Positions 1-7,430 are shown, counted from the first letter of the stretch. The stretch is 8,795 nucleotides of DNA from Chitinophagales bacterium (GCA_020848315.1 JADLAH010000037.1:1-8795), one strand, 5' to 3'. The notes: generated from the sequence alone by a model not told the origin. Program-made: numbers and translations.

Positions 1-989
1 GATACGCGCACCACGATTTTGCCAAACTGAGCGCCCTCTTTCATGCGGTCGAATGCGGCAACGGCATCATCGAATGCGAAGACTTTATCGACAATAGGAT
101 TAATTTGATGGTGTTCGCAGAAATGCAACATCTTTTTAAAATCTTCATCACTGCCCATGGTGCTACCCAGCAATTGCAAATGATTCCAGAATATGGCGCG
201 CATGTTGAGTCCGGATGGCAACCCTTGTGTGGCGCCGTAAAACACGAACTTCCCACCAGGCTTCAGCATCGCGATGAGATCATTCATACCATCGCCGCAA
301 GCGGAATCGATGACCACATCAAAGCCGCCCACACTTTTTGACAGGCTTTTCAGCGCTTCTTTGTCTTTGTAATCTGCACCGCCTTCTGCGCCCAGCTGCA
401 TGCATTGTTCGATGACGCTGGATTTACTGGAGGTGACATATACCTTTGCGCCGGCCGCCATAGCAAAAAGAAAAGCGAACTGCGCCACACCGCCGCCCAC
501 GCCGGATATCAGCACATTCATATCGGCCTGTACATCCCCCTTATTGAAAGTCGCGTTATAGGCAGTCAGCCCACCCAGTGGAATGGCTGCAGCCTGTTCT
601 GTAGACAGATATTCCGGTCGCAGATGCAGACGATCGGTATCGACCAATACATATTCCGCAAGTGTGCCTTTCGTCGGCATACCTAAAATCTGATAATCTT
701 TTTGCTGAAACCGTGGGTTATCACCCCAATGTATATTCGGATTAATGATGACCTGCCTGCCTACCCAGTGTCCGTCTGCCTCGTCGCCAACTGCTTCCAC
801 GATACCGCATCCGTCGGATCCCAGAATGGCGGGCAACTGAATTTTGGCATATTGCCCTACCCGAATCCACTGATCGCGGTGATTCAGTGCGGCGCATTGC
901 ACTTTGACCAAAGCCTGCCCCGCGGCGGCAACCGGCTTCTCCACTTCTTCTATCTCAAAGGAATCCTGACGTAATACGAGTGCTTTCAT
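1..989 (-). CDS. Medium-chain dehydrogenase/reductase (quinone oxidoreductase / alcohol dehydrogenase-like), 3' end beyond window
   Basis: The minus-strand frame from ATG at 989 stays open to the left edge (329 full codons, last residues FGKIVVRV), so only the extreme C-terminus is missing. An in-frame TAA lies 12-15 nt upstream of this ATG, which fixes the start. The layout is that of the MDR superfamily: an N-terminal GroES-like domain (about 1-130) with N36-H-R-D39 and GSDGCG at 57-62, then a Rossmann NAD(P)-binding domain with GVGGGVAQ at 163-170, GAKVYVTSSKS just after it, and FDVVIDSACG further on. Family members are cytosolic NAD(P)H-dependent reductases of quinones, enals or related carbonyls, or alcohol dehydrogenases. 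The GHE motif carrying the zinc-binding His of classical alcohol dehydrogenases is replaced by GSDGCG, so a catalytic zinc is unlikely and quinone oxidoreductase-like chemistry is more probable. It diverges from the TetR/efflux operon and may share its control; the substrate is unknown. Confidence 0.9.
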   Translation of the reverse strand, partial: MKALVLRQDSFEIEEVEKPVAAAGQALVKVQCAALNHRDQWIRVGQYAKIQLPAILGSDGCGIVEAVGDEADGHWVGRQVIINPNIHWGDNPRFQQKDYQILGMPTKGTLAEYVLVDTDRLHLRPEYLSTEQAAAIPLGGLTAYNATFNKGDVQADMNVLISGVGGGVAQFAFLFAMAAGAKVYVTSSKSSVIEQCMQLGAEGGADYKDKEALKSLSKSVGGFDVVIDSACGDGMNDLIAMLKPGGKFVFYGATQGLPSGLNMRAIFWNHLQLLGSTMGSDEDFKKMLHFCEHHQINPIVDKVFAFDDAVAAFDRMKEGAQFGKIVVRV

Positions 990-1007
990 GGTTTGAATTT
1001 GTTATTA

Positions 1008-1015
1008 CAAAGCTA
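1008..1015 (-). promoter_or_regulatory. Bacteroidota-type -7 box for the MDR gene
   Basis: On the minus strand the sequence reads TAGCTTTG, an exact match to the Bacteroidota -7 consensus TAnnTTTG, 18 nt before the MDR start codon. Transcription would begin roughly 10-15 nt before the ATG, giving a very short leader. No clear TTTG -33 element is seen at the expected distance; that position instead holds one arm of an inverted repeat (1030-1038). The assignment rests on consensus match and position only. Confidence 0.5.
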
Positions 1016-1029
1016 ATCAACTGTATTGA

Positions 1030-1078
1030 GAATTGTGTATCAGAATCTAATGAACTTAAAAAACGCAGCACACAATTC
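1030..1078. repeat. Perfect 9-bp inverted repeat, widely spaced, in the divergent control region
   Basis: GAATTGTGT at 1030-1038 and its exact reverse complement ACACAATTC at 1070-1078 are separated by 31 bp, with centres 40 bp apart, close to four helical turns. The left arm sits where the -33 element of the MDR promoter should be. Paired half-sites or a looping site are possible. A 9-bp repeat can also arise by chance in a 160-bp AT-rich stretch, so function is unproven. Confidence 0.4.
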
Positions 1079-1096
1079 CTTAACATTATATTCTTG

Positions 1097-1122
1097 GAAA
1101 CTTTAAAACCTTTTTAAGTTTC
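1097..1122. repeat. 26-bp near-palindrome, candidate operator
   Basis: GAAACTT (1097-1103) is mirrored by AAGTTTC (1116-1122). Inside these arms, after one T/T mismatch, AAAA (1105-1108) pairs with TTTT (1111-1114) around a central CC. Eleven of 13 symmetric positions pair. A related sequence, GAACTTAAAA, lies at 1052-1061. The palindrome overlaps the proposed -33 position of the TetR promoter, so a bound protein would obstruct RNA polymerase. It lies between divergent genes and is AT-rich, so a terminator role is unlikely. Confidence 0.4.
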
Positions 1123-1147
1123 TATCGTTTATTTGTCATTAATTTTG
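1119..1147 (+). promoter_or_regulatory. Bacteroidota-type promoter for the TetR-efflux operon
   Basis: TAATTTTG at 1140-1147 matches the Bacteroidota -7 consensus TAnnTTTG exactly. TTTC at 1119-1122, 17 nt upstream, is one base from the TTTG -33 element. Only four bases separate the box from the ATG at 1152, so transcription would start at or beside the start codon and the mRNA would be essentially leaderless. A poorer alternative -7 box, TTTATTTG at 1128-1135, would leave a leader of roughly 10 nt. Confidence 0.5.
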
Positions 1148-1160
1148 CTGCATGACAAAT
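1131..1160. promoter_or_regulatory. Candidate TetR-family operator (perfect 9-bp inverted repeat)
   Basis: ATTTGTCAT (1131-1139) and its exact reverse complement ATGACAAAT (1152-1160) flank a 12-bp spacer. The arm centres are 21 bp apart, two helical turns. The spacer contains the whole proposed -7 box, and the right arm begins with the ATG of the regulator itself. TetR-family dimers bind such two-fold sites and commonly repress their own promoters, so this is the most likely autoregulatory operator. A further TGACAAA occurs at 1169-1175 in the same orientation as the right arm. Binding is inferred, not shown. Confidence 0.55.
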
Positions 1161-1796
1161 CATCCGACTGACAAAGAATTCTCCGCTGAGTTGGAATCCA
1201 AAATTCTGGCAAAAGCGATTGAATTATTTATGTCCATTGGCGTACGCAATACGACGATGGACGATTTGGCACGTGAACTGGGTGTTTCAAAGAAAACCCT
1301 GTACCGCGTTATATCCAACAAGGCTGATTTGGTGAGGATATGTGTGGAGAGAGATATTATGAAGAAAGAAACAGAGGTGAAGGAAATTCAGCAACAATCC
1401 GAAGATGTACTGGAAGAAATGCTTAAAATTGGAGCGTCTGTTACCAACTCACTTCGCACGTTTCAGGTATCTGTCATCCATGATCTGATGAAATTCTATC
1501 CGGAAAGCTGGGCAATTATAGAAGATTATAAGAATAGATTTATCCGCTCCGTTGTACATAAAAATATTGTTGAAGGCATTAAAGCCGGATTTTACAGAGC
1601 AGATATTCAGGCCGACGTAATTATCAACTTCTTTATTCAGGGCACAGATATCTGCATGAATAGCCAGCTATACATAAACGAGCAATACAATTATTCATCC
1701 GTCTATAAAGAATTTCTGATTTACCACATCAGAGGTATTGCGACAGACAAAGGCATTGAAAGACTAACCCAACTAACTCCAAAAATTAATTTGTAA
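1152..1796 (+). CDS. TetR/AcrR-family transcriptional regulator of the efflux operon
   Basis: This 214-residue protein has the usual TetR-family length and layout. The N-terminal DNA-binding domain spans about residues 14-61: a first helix (ILAKAIELFMSIGVRNTTM) followed by the helix-turn-helix and its flanking helix, with MDDLARELGVSKKTLYRVI at 36-54 and the family-typical NKADLV at 56-61. The remaining roughly 150 residues are helical and variable, as expected for ligand binding and dimerisation, and do not reveal the inducer. The start is fixed by an in-frame TAA at 1140-1142, and ATG 1152 is the first usable codon after it. There is no room for a ribosome-binding site behind the proposed promoter. 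It is the first gene of the unit, 4 nt before the outer-membrane factor, so it probably represses itself together with the pump and is released by a pump substrate. A role on the divergent MDR gene is possible. Confidence 0.93.
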   Translation: MTNHPTDKEFSAELESKILAKAIELFMSIGVRNTTMDDLARELGVSKKTLYRVISNKADLVRICVERDIMKKETEVKEIQQQSEDVLEEMLKIGASVTNSLRTFQVSVIHDLMKFYPESWAIIEDYKNRFIRSVVHKNIVEGIKAGFYRADIQADVIINFFIQGTDICMNSQLYINEQYNYSSVYKEFLIYHIRGIATDKGIERLTQLTPKINL

Positions 1797-1800
1797 TTAC

Positions 1801-3129
1801 ATGAAAAGAACGAGTCTATTAGTATTAATCATCACAGGCACATTGTATGGTGCGTTTGCGCAGAATACCTACACATTGCAGCAGTGTATCGACTATGCAC
1901 TGAAAAACCACCGCAGTATCAAGATTGCGCAGAATGACGTGGAATCAGCCATAGCACGCAAAAACGAAGGCCGTTCCGGCTATCTTCCGCAGGTAAACGG
2001 ACAGGCTCAATGGGACGACAACCTGATATTGCAAACAACGGTAATACCTGCAGGAACTTTCGGTCCCGGCACACCGGAGCAGCGCATACAATTCGGCAAT
2101 CAGTACAGCACGATTATGGCGGTACAACTTGACCAGACGCTCTATAACCATTCTTTTATCGAAGGTATCCGCGCACTGAAGCCGAATGAAGACCTGGCTA
2201 AGTTGAAAAAGACCAAAACGGAAGAAGATGTTATTTACAATACGATTGCCGCATATTACAACATCCTGCTGATTACGGAAAATGAAAAACTGCTGCAACA
2301 AAGTGAAGAACGTCTCCGCAAGACACTTCCGATTGTAAAACTGCAGTGGGAAAAAGGCGTGATTAAAAAAATGGATGTTGACCGTGTACAGGTCAATTAC
2401 AACAACATCGTGGCCAATCAGGAAATCCTGAAAACAAGAAAAGAAGTGGCGTACAACAACCTTAAATACAACATGGCGCTCCCGTTAGAAACAGTGATAG
2501 CAATAGATACCAATTATTCCAAAGAAATTGTGTCGCTGGAAAACTATACTGACACCGCCAACATCAAAAATAAAATCGAACTGAAAATACTGCGACAAAG
2601 TCTGGCGCTGAATCAGATTAACTACAAACGTCAGCGCGCCAACTATTATCCGACCCTTAGCTTCTACGCGAAATATGGCGGTAACGCCTTCGGCAATAAA
2701 GCAGGACAATCCTTTACCAACTGGACACAATTTTCCGCTATCGGCTTTAAACTCAACGTGCCGATTTTTGACGGCTTACGCAATTCAAGTTCACTGAAAC
2801 AAATGCAGTTGGGCATTGAATCGCTGAAAGAAAACATTGCACAAACAGAAGAAGGGCTGAAACTGCAAATGCTGAACTCCACGACGGAATTATCCAACTC
2901 CGTGACCAACTTGTCCGTCAACAAGGAAACGCTGGAACTGGCAAAAAGCATTTACAACACCACCACGCTGCAGTACCAGAAGGGTGTAATTGCCTACAGC
3001 GATTTGCTATCAGCGGAGTTTGCCTACAAAGAAGCGGAAGCAAACTATCTGCAGTCACTGGTAAAATACCTGAATGCCAAACTCGAAGCAGACAAAACCA
3101 ACAACAACCTGAATACATACATCAAATAA
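1801..3129 (+). CDS. TolC-like outer-membrane efflux factor
   Basis: A 442-residue member of the outer membrane efflux protein (OEP/TolC) family, whose trimers form a beta-barrel in the outer membrane continued by a long alpha-helical tunnel through the periplasm. The first 20 residues form a Sec signal peptide (MKRT, a hydrophobic stretch, cleavage expected after AFA-20 before Q). The mature protein shows the two-fold repeat of the family: YTLQQCIDYALKNH near the start with YLPQVNG at 61-67 in the first half, and NYYPTLSFYAKYG from 281 with NVPIFDGLRN at 319-328 in the second. Long helices follow each, and YQKGVIAYSDLLSAE near the end is typical of the last helix. There is no lipobox Cys, so it is not a lipoprotein of the OprM kind. 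It lies 4 nt after the regulator and 24 nt before the adaptor, so it is almost certainly cotranscribed and dedicated to this pump. Confidence 0.93.
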   Translation: MKRTSLLVLIITGTLYGAFAQNTYTLQQCIDYALKNHRSIKIAQNDVESAIARKNEGRSGYLPQVNGQAQWDDNLILQTTVIPAGTFGPGTPEQRIQFGNQYSTIMAVQLDQTLYNHSFIEGIRALKPNEDLAKLKKTKTEEDVIYNTIAAYYNILLITENEKLLQQSEERLRKTLPIVKLQWEKGVIKKMDVDRVQVNYNNIVANQEILKTRKEVAYNNLKYNMALPLETVIAIDTNYSKEIVSLENYTDTANIKNKIELKILRQSLALNQINYKRQRANYYPTLSFYAKYGGNAFGNKAGQSFTNWTQFSAIGFKLNVPIFDGLRNSSSLKQMQLGIESLKENIAQTEEGLKLQMLNSTTELSNSVTNLSVNKETLELAKSIYNTTTLQYQKGVIAYSDLLSAEFAYKEAEANYLQSLVKYLNAKLEADKTNNNLNTYIK

Positions 3130-3153
3130 AATCAAAAAATAAACTTGCTCAAG

Positions 3154-4212
3154 ATGAAGAATAAAATTATCGTAGGAATCATTGCAGTATTACTGATTGG
3201 CGGTATGGCTTACCAGCTTACTAAAAATAAAAAGGAAATAGACAAAAACAGTACGCCTGTTGACAGAACCAACGTGCCTATCGCCGTTACGACTTTCGAA
3301 GCAGCCTATTTTCCGGTGTCCAACAGCTACGCGCTGCCAGCAGTATTGGATATCAATAAAAGTGCAAACGTGACCTGTGTATCTCCGGGGCGTATTGTAT
3401 CGCTGAACTATGAAATCGGCACACATGTTACAAAAGGACAAGTAATAGGAAAAATCGACAGCAAGTTGAAAGAAATTGGCTTAAAATCAACTACCCTGAC
3501 CATCGAAAAACTGGAAAGAGATGCCAAACGCGTGCAGGATTTGGTGGCAGGTGATGCCGCACCCGAAACCAGTTTACTGGATCTGAACTACAACCTGGAA
3601 TCCAGCAAAATTCAACGCGAACAACTAGAGCAGCAAATTGCCGATAACAACATCATCGCGCCTATCAGCGGTATCATCACCGCCAAAAACATACAGGCCG
3701 GCGAATTTGTAAATCCGGGCACGCCATTAGCCACCATCATGGATGTTTCTTTACTGAAAGCAATTGTCTTTGTGAGTGAGAAAAATATTTACTCGCTGAA
3801 AACAGGACAATCTGCCACCATTACTTCACCGGTTTTCCCGGGCAAACAAACCAAAGGTATTATCAAATATATCGCGCCTAAAGGCGACGAAAACCACAAC
3901 TACCGCGTAGAAGTGGAAATACCGAACAGTGGTTATAAAGCCGGCACATACGTATCCGTTAAATTCAGCATGCCACAATCCGGCGAAGCGCTGCAGATAC
4001 CGAAAATGGCCCTCGTAGAAGGCGTTAAAAATCCTTATGTGTATGTAGCCGACGGCAATAACATTCAGGTGAGAAGACTCGAACTCGGAGAGGAAGTAGG
4101 CGAAAATATCATCGTATTGAACGGACTCGTGCCGGGCGACCAGGTGATTACCAGCGGTCAGATTAACCTGACAGAAAAGAGCAAAATCCAAATTGTAAAC
4201 AGCAAAAACTAG
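3154..4212 (+). CDS. RND periplasmic adaptor subunit (membrane fusion protein, HlyD/AcrA type)
   Basis: A 352-residue adaptor that would link the inner-membrane permease to the outer-membrane channel. An N-terminal hydrophobic segment (about 4-22) serves as signal or membrane anchor; no lipobox Cys is present, unlike AcrA. The first half of the lipoyl-like barrel-sandwich domain is at 70-102 (PGRIVSLNYEIGTHVTKGQ). A short two-helix hairpin follows at about 103-166, with R126, L130, A135 and D143 resembling the channel-contacting tip. The second lipoyl half is IAPISGIIT at 168-176 with AGEFVNPGTPLATI. Beta-barrel and membrane-proximal domains (LVPGDQVITSGQINL) complete the protein. I chose ATG 3154 rather than TTG 3145 because it gives a standard Met-Lys-Asn-Lys signal start; the TTG start would add only three residues. 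It ends 4 nt before the permease start, consistent with tight coupling. Confidence 0.92.
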   Translation: MKNKIIVGIIAVLLIGGMAYQLTKNKKEIDKNSTPVDRTNVPIAVTTFEAAYFPVSNSYALPAVLDINKSANVTCVSPGRIVSLNYEIGTHVTKGQVIGKIDSKLKEIGLKSTTLTIEKLERDAKRVQDLVAGDAAPETSLLDLNYNLESSKIQREQLEQQIADNNIIAPISGIITAKNIQAGEFVNPGTPLATIMDVSLLKAIVFVSEKNIYSLKTGQSATITSPVFPGKQTKGIIKYIAPKGDENHNYRVEVEIPNSGYKAGTYVSVKFSMPQSGEALQIPKMALVEGVKNPYVYVADGNNIQVRRLELGEEVGENIIVLNGLVPGDQVITSGQINLTEKSKIQIVNSKN

Positions 4213-4216
4213 CATC

Positions 4217-7200
4217 ATGTCAATTACCGAAATCGCGATAAAACGTCCGTTACTAATTTCCGTAATATTTCTTACGCTGATTATTTTCGGATTTATCGGA
4301 TACAGCCAGCTGAACTATAACTTACTGCCTAAATTTGAGGCGCCGGTTATTTCCGTTCAGACCGTGTACCGCGGTGCTTCTTCGGACGAAGTACAGAACA
4401 ACGTCACCAAGAAAATAGAAGATGCTGTTTCCACCATCGAAGGGGTGGATATCATTTCTTCCTCTTCTCAGGAAAATATTTCCATCGTCATTGTTCAGTT
4501 AAAACAAACGACCAAAGCCAGCGACGCGCAGCAGGATGCGGAACGAAAAATCAGCGCCATCAAAAACGAACTGCCAGATGGCGTGGATAATCCCGTTATC
4601 AGCAAGTTCAGCTCTGACGAAATTCCCGTATTGCGAATGACCGCTTTTGCCGATGTAGGTGAAACGGAATTATACGACCTCGTTGACCAGAATATCAAAC
4701 CTATTTTACTCAACCTGCAAGGTGTAGGACGTGTAAACCTGATTGGTGGCGCGGAACGCGAGATTGTAGTAAAACTCGATAACGATAAACTACAGGCTTA
4801 CAATCTCTCTACTGCTCAGGTAAACCAGATGATTCAAGCCGGCAATATCTCCTATCCTGCCGGTAGCATCGAAAACAAAGACAACCGCTATACCATCCGC
4901 CTTGACGCCAAACTGGCGAGCGTGGACGAACTGAGAAACCTGATTATCCGTGAGAACAGAAACGGCAGCAGAATCCTGCTGAAAGATATCGCTACCGTTA
5001 CGGATGCTATCGCTGAAACAACCACCATTAACCGCATCAACGGAAAAGTGGGATTGGGTATCGAAGTATCCAAACAAACCGATGCGAATGCGGTAGAAGT
5101 CAGCACGCTCGTAAAAGCAAAATTGGACACGCTCGTATCCACCTACAAAAACAAGGGATTCCGCTATGAAGTGGCTATCGACCAATCGACATACACCCTC
5201 GAGGCAGCAACAGCGGTAACGCATGACTTATTCCTTGCGGTATGTATTGTGGCATTTGTGATGCTGTTCTTCCTCCACAGTGTGCGCAGTTCTTTCTTCG
5301 TACTCATCTCGCTTCCATCCGCAATGATTCCGACATTCATCCTCATGTATGTCTTCGGTTTCTCGCTCAACCTCATGACGCTCCTAGCACTCTCCCTCGT
5401 GGTAGGTATCCTCGTGGATGACAGTATTGTGGTGCTCGAAAATATTTTCCGTCACATGGAAATGGGCAAAGACAAAGTAAGGGCATCCATCGAAGGCCGT
5501 AGCGAAATCGGATTTACCGCACTCGCGATTACATTGGTGGACGTCGTAGTGTTCGTGCCGCTGGCAATGAGCGGCGGTTTGATTGGTAATATCCTCCGCG
5601 AGTTCTCACTCGTCGTCGTATTCTCGACCTTAATGAGTTTATTCGTATCCTTCACACTCACACCATTGATGGCTTCCCGCTGGGCTAAACTGGAACACCT
5701 TACCAAAGACACACTTTGGGGACGCATCAACGTATATTTCGAAGGACTGATTACGTCTTTGATTGACAGCTATGGAAAAGCGCTGAGTTGGGCATTAGGA
5801 CACAAAAGATACGTGCTCATCACTATTCTGCTGCTCTTCGTGGGCGCAGGCAGCCTGGGTGCCCTCGGCTTTATCGGAAGTTCATTTGCCGGTAATGGCG
5901 ACCGCGGCGAATTCAACCTGATTGTTGAATTGCCGACTCAGGCCACCGTACAGCAAACCAACAAAGTAGCGATGGAGATTGAGAAAATGTTGCTCAAACG
6001 CTCCGAGGTAACAAAAGTATTTACCAACGTAGGCTCGCTCGGTACCGTTATGGGCGGAAGCGTCTCCAACCCGAACGCGGTAGATATGACCGTTTCTCTC
6101 GTCGACAAACTGGACAGAAAACTATCGACCGAAGAAGTCTGCGCTGAAGTGCGCGACGAACTCGTGAAAATACCGGGCATCAAATTCTCCATGAAACCAA
6201 CCAACATCACCGGCAGCAATCAGTCGCCGATAGAAATTGTGGTAATGGGAACAGACATGGATAAACTGTGGAAAGCCGCTAAACAAATGAAAGAAATTGT
6301 CGCTTCCACACCGGGTGCTGACTATGTTGAGTTCAGTACGAAATCGCCAAAAACAGAAGTGGAAATTCTGTTGAACCGCGACAAGATTGCTAAAATGGGC
6401 TTGAATGTACCGACCATCGGTAGTGCTATTCAACTTGCTTTCCGTGGAAACGACCAGTCGAAATATAAAGACAAAGGGGAAGAATACGACATCAACATCA
6501 TCTATGACAAAGATGACCGGAAAAGTGTGCAGGATATCGTAAACACTACTATCCAGACACCAACCGGAGGCATCATCCGCCTGGGCGATGTGGCTGATGT
6601 ACGCGAAATTCAGGGTGAATCCGTACTGGAGCGCTATAACCGCATGAACTCTATAAAAGTATTGGCCGCTACCGCCGGACGTCCAACAGGTACCATCATG
6701 GCCGAAGTGAAAGAGAAAATTAAACAAGCCAATTTCGATCCGTCCATCAGTATTGATTATCTCGGGGAAGAAAAAAACCAGAGTGAATCCTTCGCCAGCC
6801 TCGGTCTGGCCATGTTGCTGGGTATTCTGCTCGTGTATCTCATCATGGTGGCATTGTATGAAAGTGCGATATATCCGTTTGTGGTATTATTCTCTATTCC
6901 GGTAGCCTTGATTGGTGCCATACTCGCATTGGCGCTCACTATGGAAAGTTTGAGTATCTTTGGATTCATCGGTTTCATCATGCTGATGGGATTGGTGGCT
7001 AAAAACGGTATTTTACTCGTCGACTTCACCAACCACCTGAAGGCGGAAGGGCTGGCACTGAAAGATGCACTGGTGGAAGCGGGCAGAGAGCGTTTGCGAC
7101 CTATCCTGATGACCACTACCGCGATGATTCTGGGGATGTTGCCGATTGCACTGGCACAGGGACCGGGCTCTGAATTCAAGCGCTCGATGGCCTGGGTAAT

Positions 7201-7351
7201 CATCGGTGGTCTGACCAGTTCTTTAATTCTGACGCTGTTCATCGTTCCGACGATTTATTATCTGGTAGACAGACTCAAAGAAAAAATCAATAAAAGATTC
7301 GGAAAACCGGAAGCTCCGGCGGAACCAACCATAGAAATACAGGAAGTATAA
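4217..7351 (+). CDS. RND multidrug efflux permease, HAE1 (AcrB/MexB-like) family
   Basis: A full-length 1044-residue inner-membrane proton/drug antiporter, the usual size for AcrB relatives. The expected 12 membrane segments can be placed: one near 10-30, then a large periplasmic loop; five more at about 338-485; one at about 533-553, a second large loop; and five at about 861-1016. The proton-relay residues are present. TM4 has GILVDDSIVVLEN with D401-D402 (AcrB D407/D408), TM10 has GLVAKNGILLVDF with K929 (AcrB K940), and TM11 has RLRPILMT at 959-966 (AcrB R971 and T978 by motif). The double Asp of TM4 places it with hydrophobe/amphiphile exporters rather than CzcA-type metal exporters. Substrate specificity cannot be read. 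It is the last gene of the operon, and an intrinsic terminator follows 46 nt after its stop. The C-terminal tail after TM12 is short, charged and proline-rich. Confidence 0.95.
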   Translation: MSITEIAIKRPLLISVIFLTLIIFGFIGYSQLNYNLLPKFEAPVISVQTVYRGASSDEVQNNVTKKIEDAVSTIEGVDIISSSSQENISIVIVQLKQTTKASDAQQDAERKISAIKNELPDGVDNPVISKFSSDEIPVLRMTAFADVGETELYDLVDQNIKPILLNLQGVGRVNLIGGAEREIVVKLDNDKLQAYNLSTAQVNQMIQAGNISYPAGSIENKDNRYTIRLDAKLASVDELRNLIIRENRNGSRILLKDIATVTDAIAETTTINRINGKVGLGIEVSKQTDANAVEVSTLVKAKLDTLVSTYKNKGFRYEVAIDQSTYTLEAATAVTHDLFLAVCIVAFVMLFFLHSVRSSFFVLISLPSAMIPTFILMYVFGFSLNLMTLLALSLVVGILVDDSIVVLENIFRHMEMGKDKVRASIEGRSEIGFTALAITLVDVVVFVPLAMSGGLIGNILREFSLVVVFSTLMSLFVSFTLTPLMASRWAKLEHLTKDTLWGRINVYFEGLITSLIDSYGKALSWALGHKRYVLITILLLFVGAGSLGALGFIGSSFAGNGDRGEFNLIVELPTQATVQQTNKVAMEIEKMLLKRSEVTKVFTNVGSLGTVMGGSVSNPNAVDMTVSLVDKLDRKLSTEEVCAEVRDELVKIPGIKFSMKPTNITGSNQSPIEIVVMGTDMDKLWKAAKQMKEIVASTPGADYVEFSTKSPKTEVEILLNRDKIAKMGLNVPTIGSAIQLAFRGNDQSKYKDKGEEYDINIIYDKDDRKSVQDIVNTTIQTPTGGIIRLGDVADVREIQGESVLERYNRMNSIKVLAATAGRPTGTIMAEVKEKIKQANFDPSISIDYLGEEKNQSESFASLGLAMLLGILLVYLIMVALYESAIYPFVVLFSIPVALIGAILALALTMESLSIFGFIGFIMLMGLVAKNGILLVDFTNHLKAEGLALKDALVEAGRERLRPILMTTTAMILGMLPIALAQGPGSEFKRSMAWVIIGGLTSSLILTLFIVPTIYYLVDRLKEKINKRFGKPEAPAEPTIEIQEV

Positions 7352-7396
7352 TCCTGATAATAAACAAAGCTAGAACATAGAACATCAAGCCTTGTC

Positions 7397-7423
7397 AGCC
7401 ACGACGTCAGTCGTGGCTTTTTT
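7397..7423 (+). terminator. Intrinsic terminator of the efflux operon
   Basis: AGCCACGAC (7397-7405) and its exact reverse complement GTCGTGGCT (7410-7418) form a 9-bp GC-rich stem with a four-base GTCA loop. The 3' arm runs into six consecutive T (7418-7423). It follows the permease stop codon by 46 nt. No T-run follows the hairpin on the minus strand, so it should act mainly on the efflux transcript. It sits between convergent genes, 8 nt before the end of the FKBP gene. Confidence 0.9.
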
Positions 7424-7430
7424 ATTGGTG

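Noticed and set aside
105..974. Three short plus-strand frames (105-341, 405-686, 702-974)
   Set aside because: They are antisense shadows of the MDR gene, which reads continuously on the minus strand with a full set of family motifs.
6122..6727. 201-codon minus-strand frame inside the permease gene
   Set aside because: It is antisense to the second periplasmic domain of a well-supported RND permease and has no recognisable domain.
4217..7351. Heavy-metal (CzcA-type) RND exporter
   Set aside because: TM4 carries the double Asp of GILVDDSIVVLEN typical of drug/amphiphile exporters, not the CzcA arrangement of acidic residues, and no metal-binding His/Cys clusters are seen in the adaptor.
7372..7385. 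Tandem duplication of AGAACAT just before the terminator
   Set aside because: Two 7-bp copies in a short non-coding spacer are within chance expectation, and no insertion-site or attachment-site context accompanies them.
7397..7423. Bidirectional action of the terminator, also serving the FKBP gene
   Set aside because: On the minus strand the hairpin is followed by TGACAAGG with no T-run, so an intrinsic terminator for FKBP is not supported.
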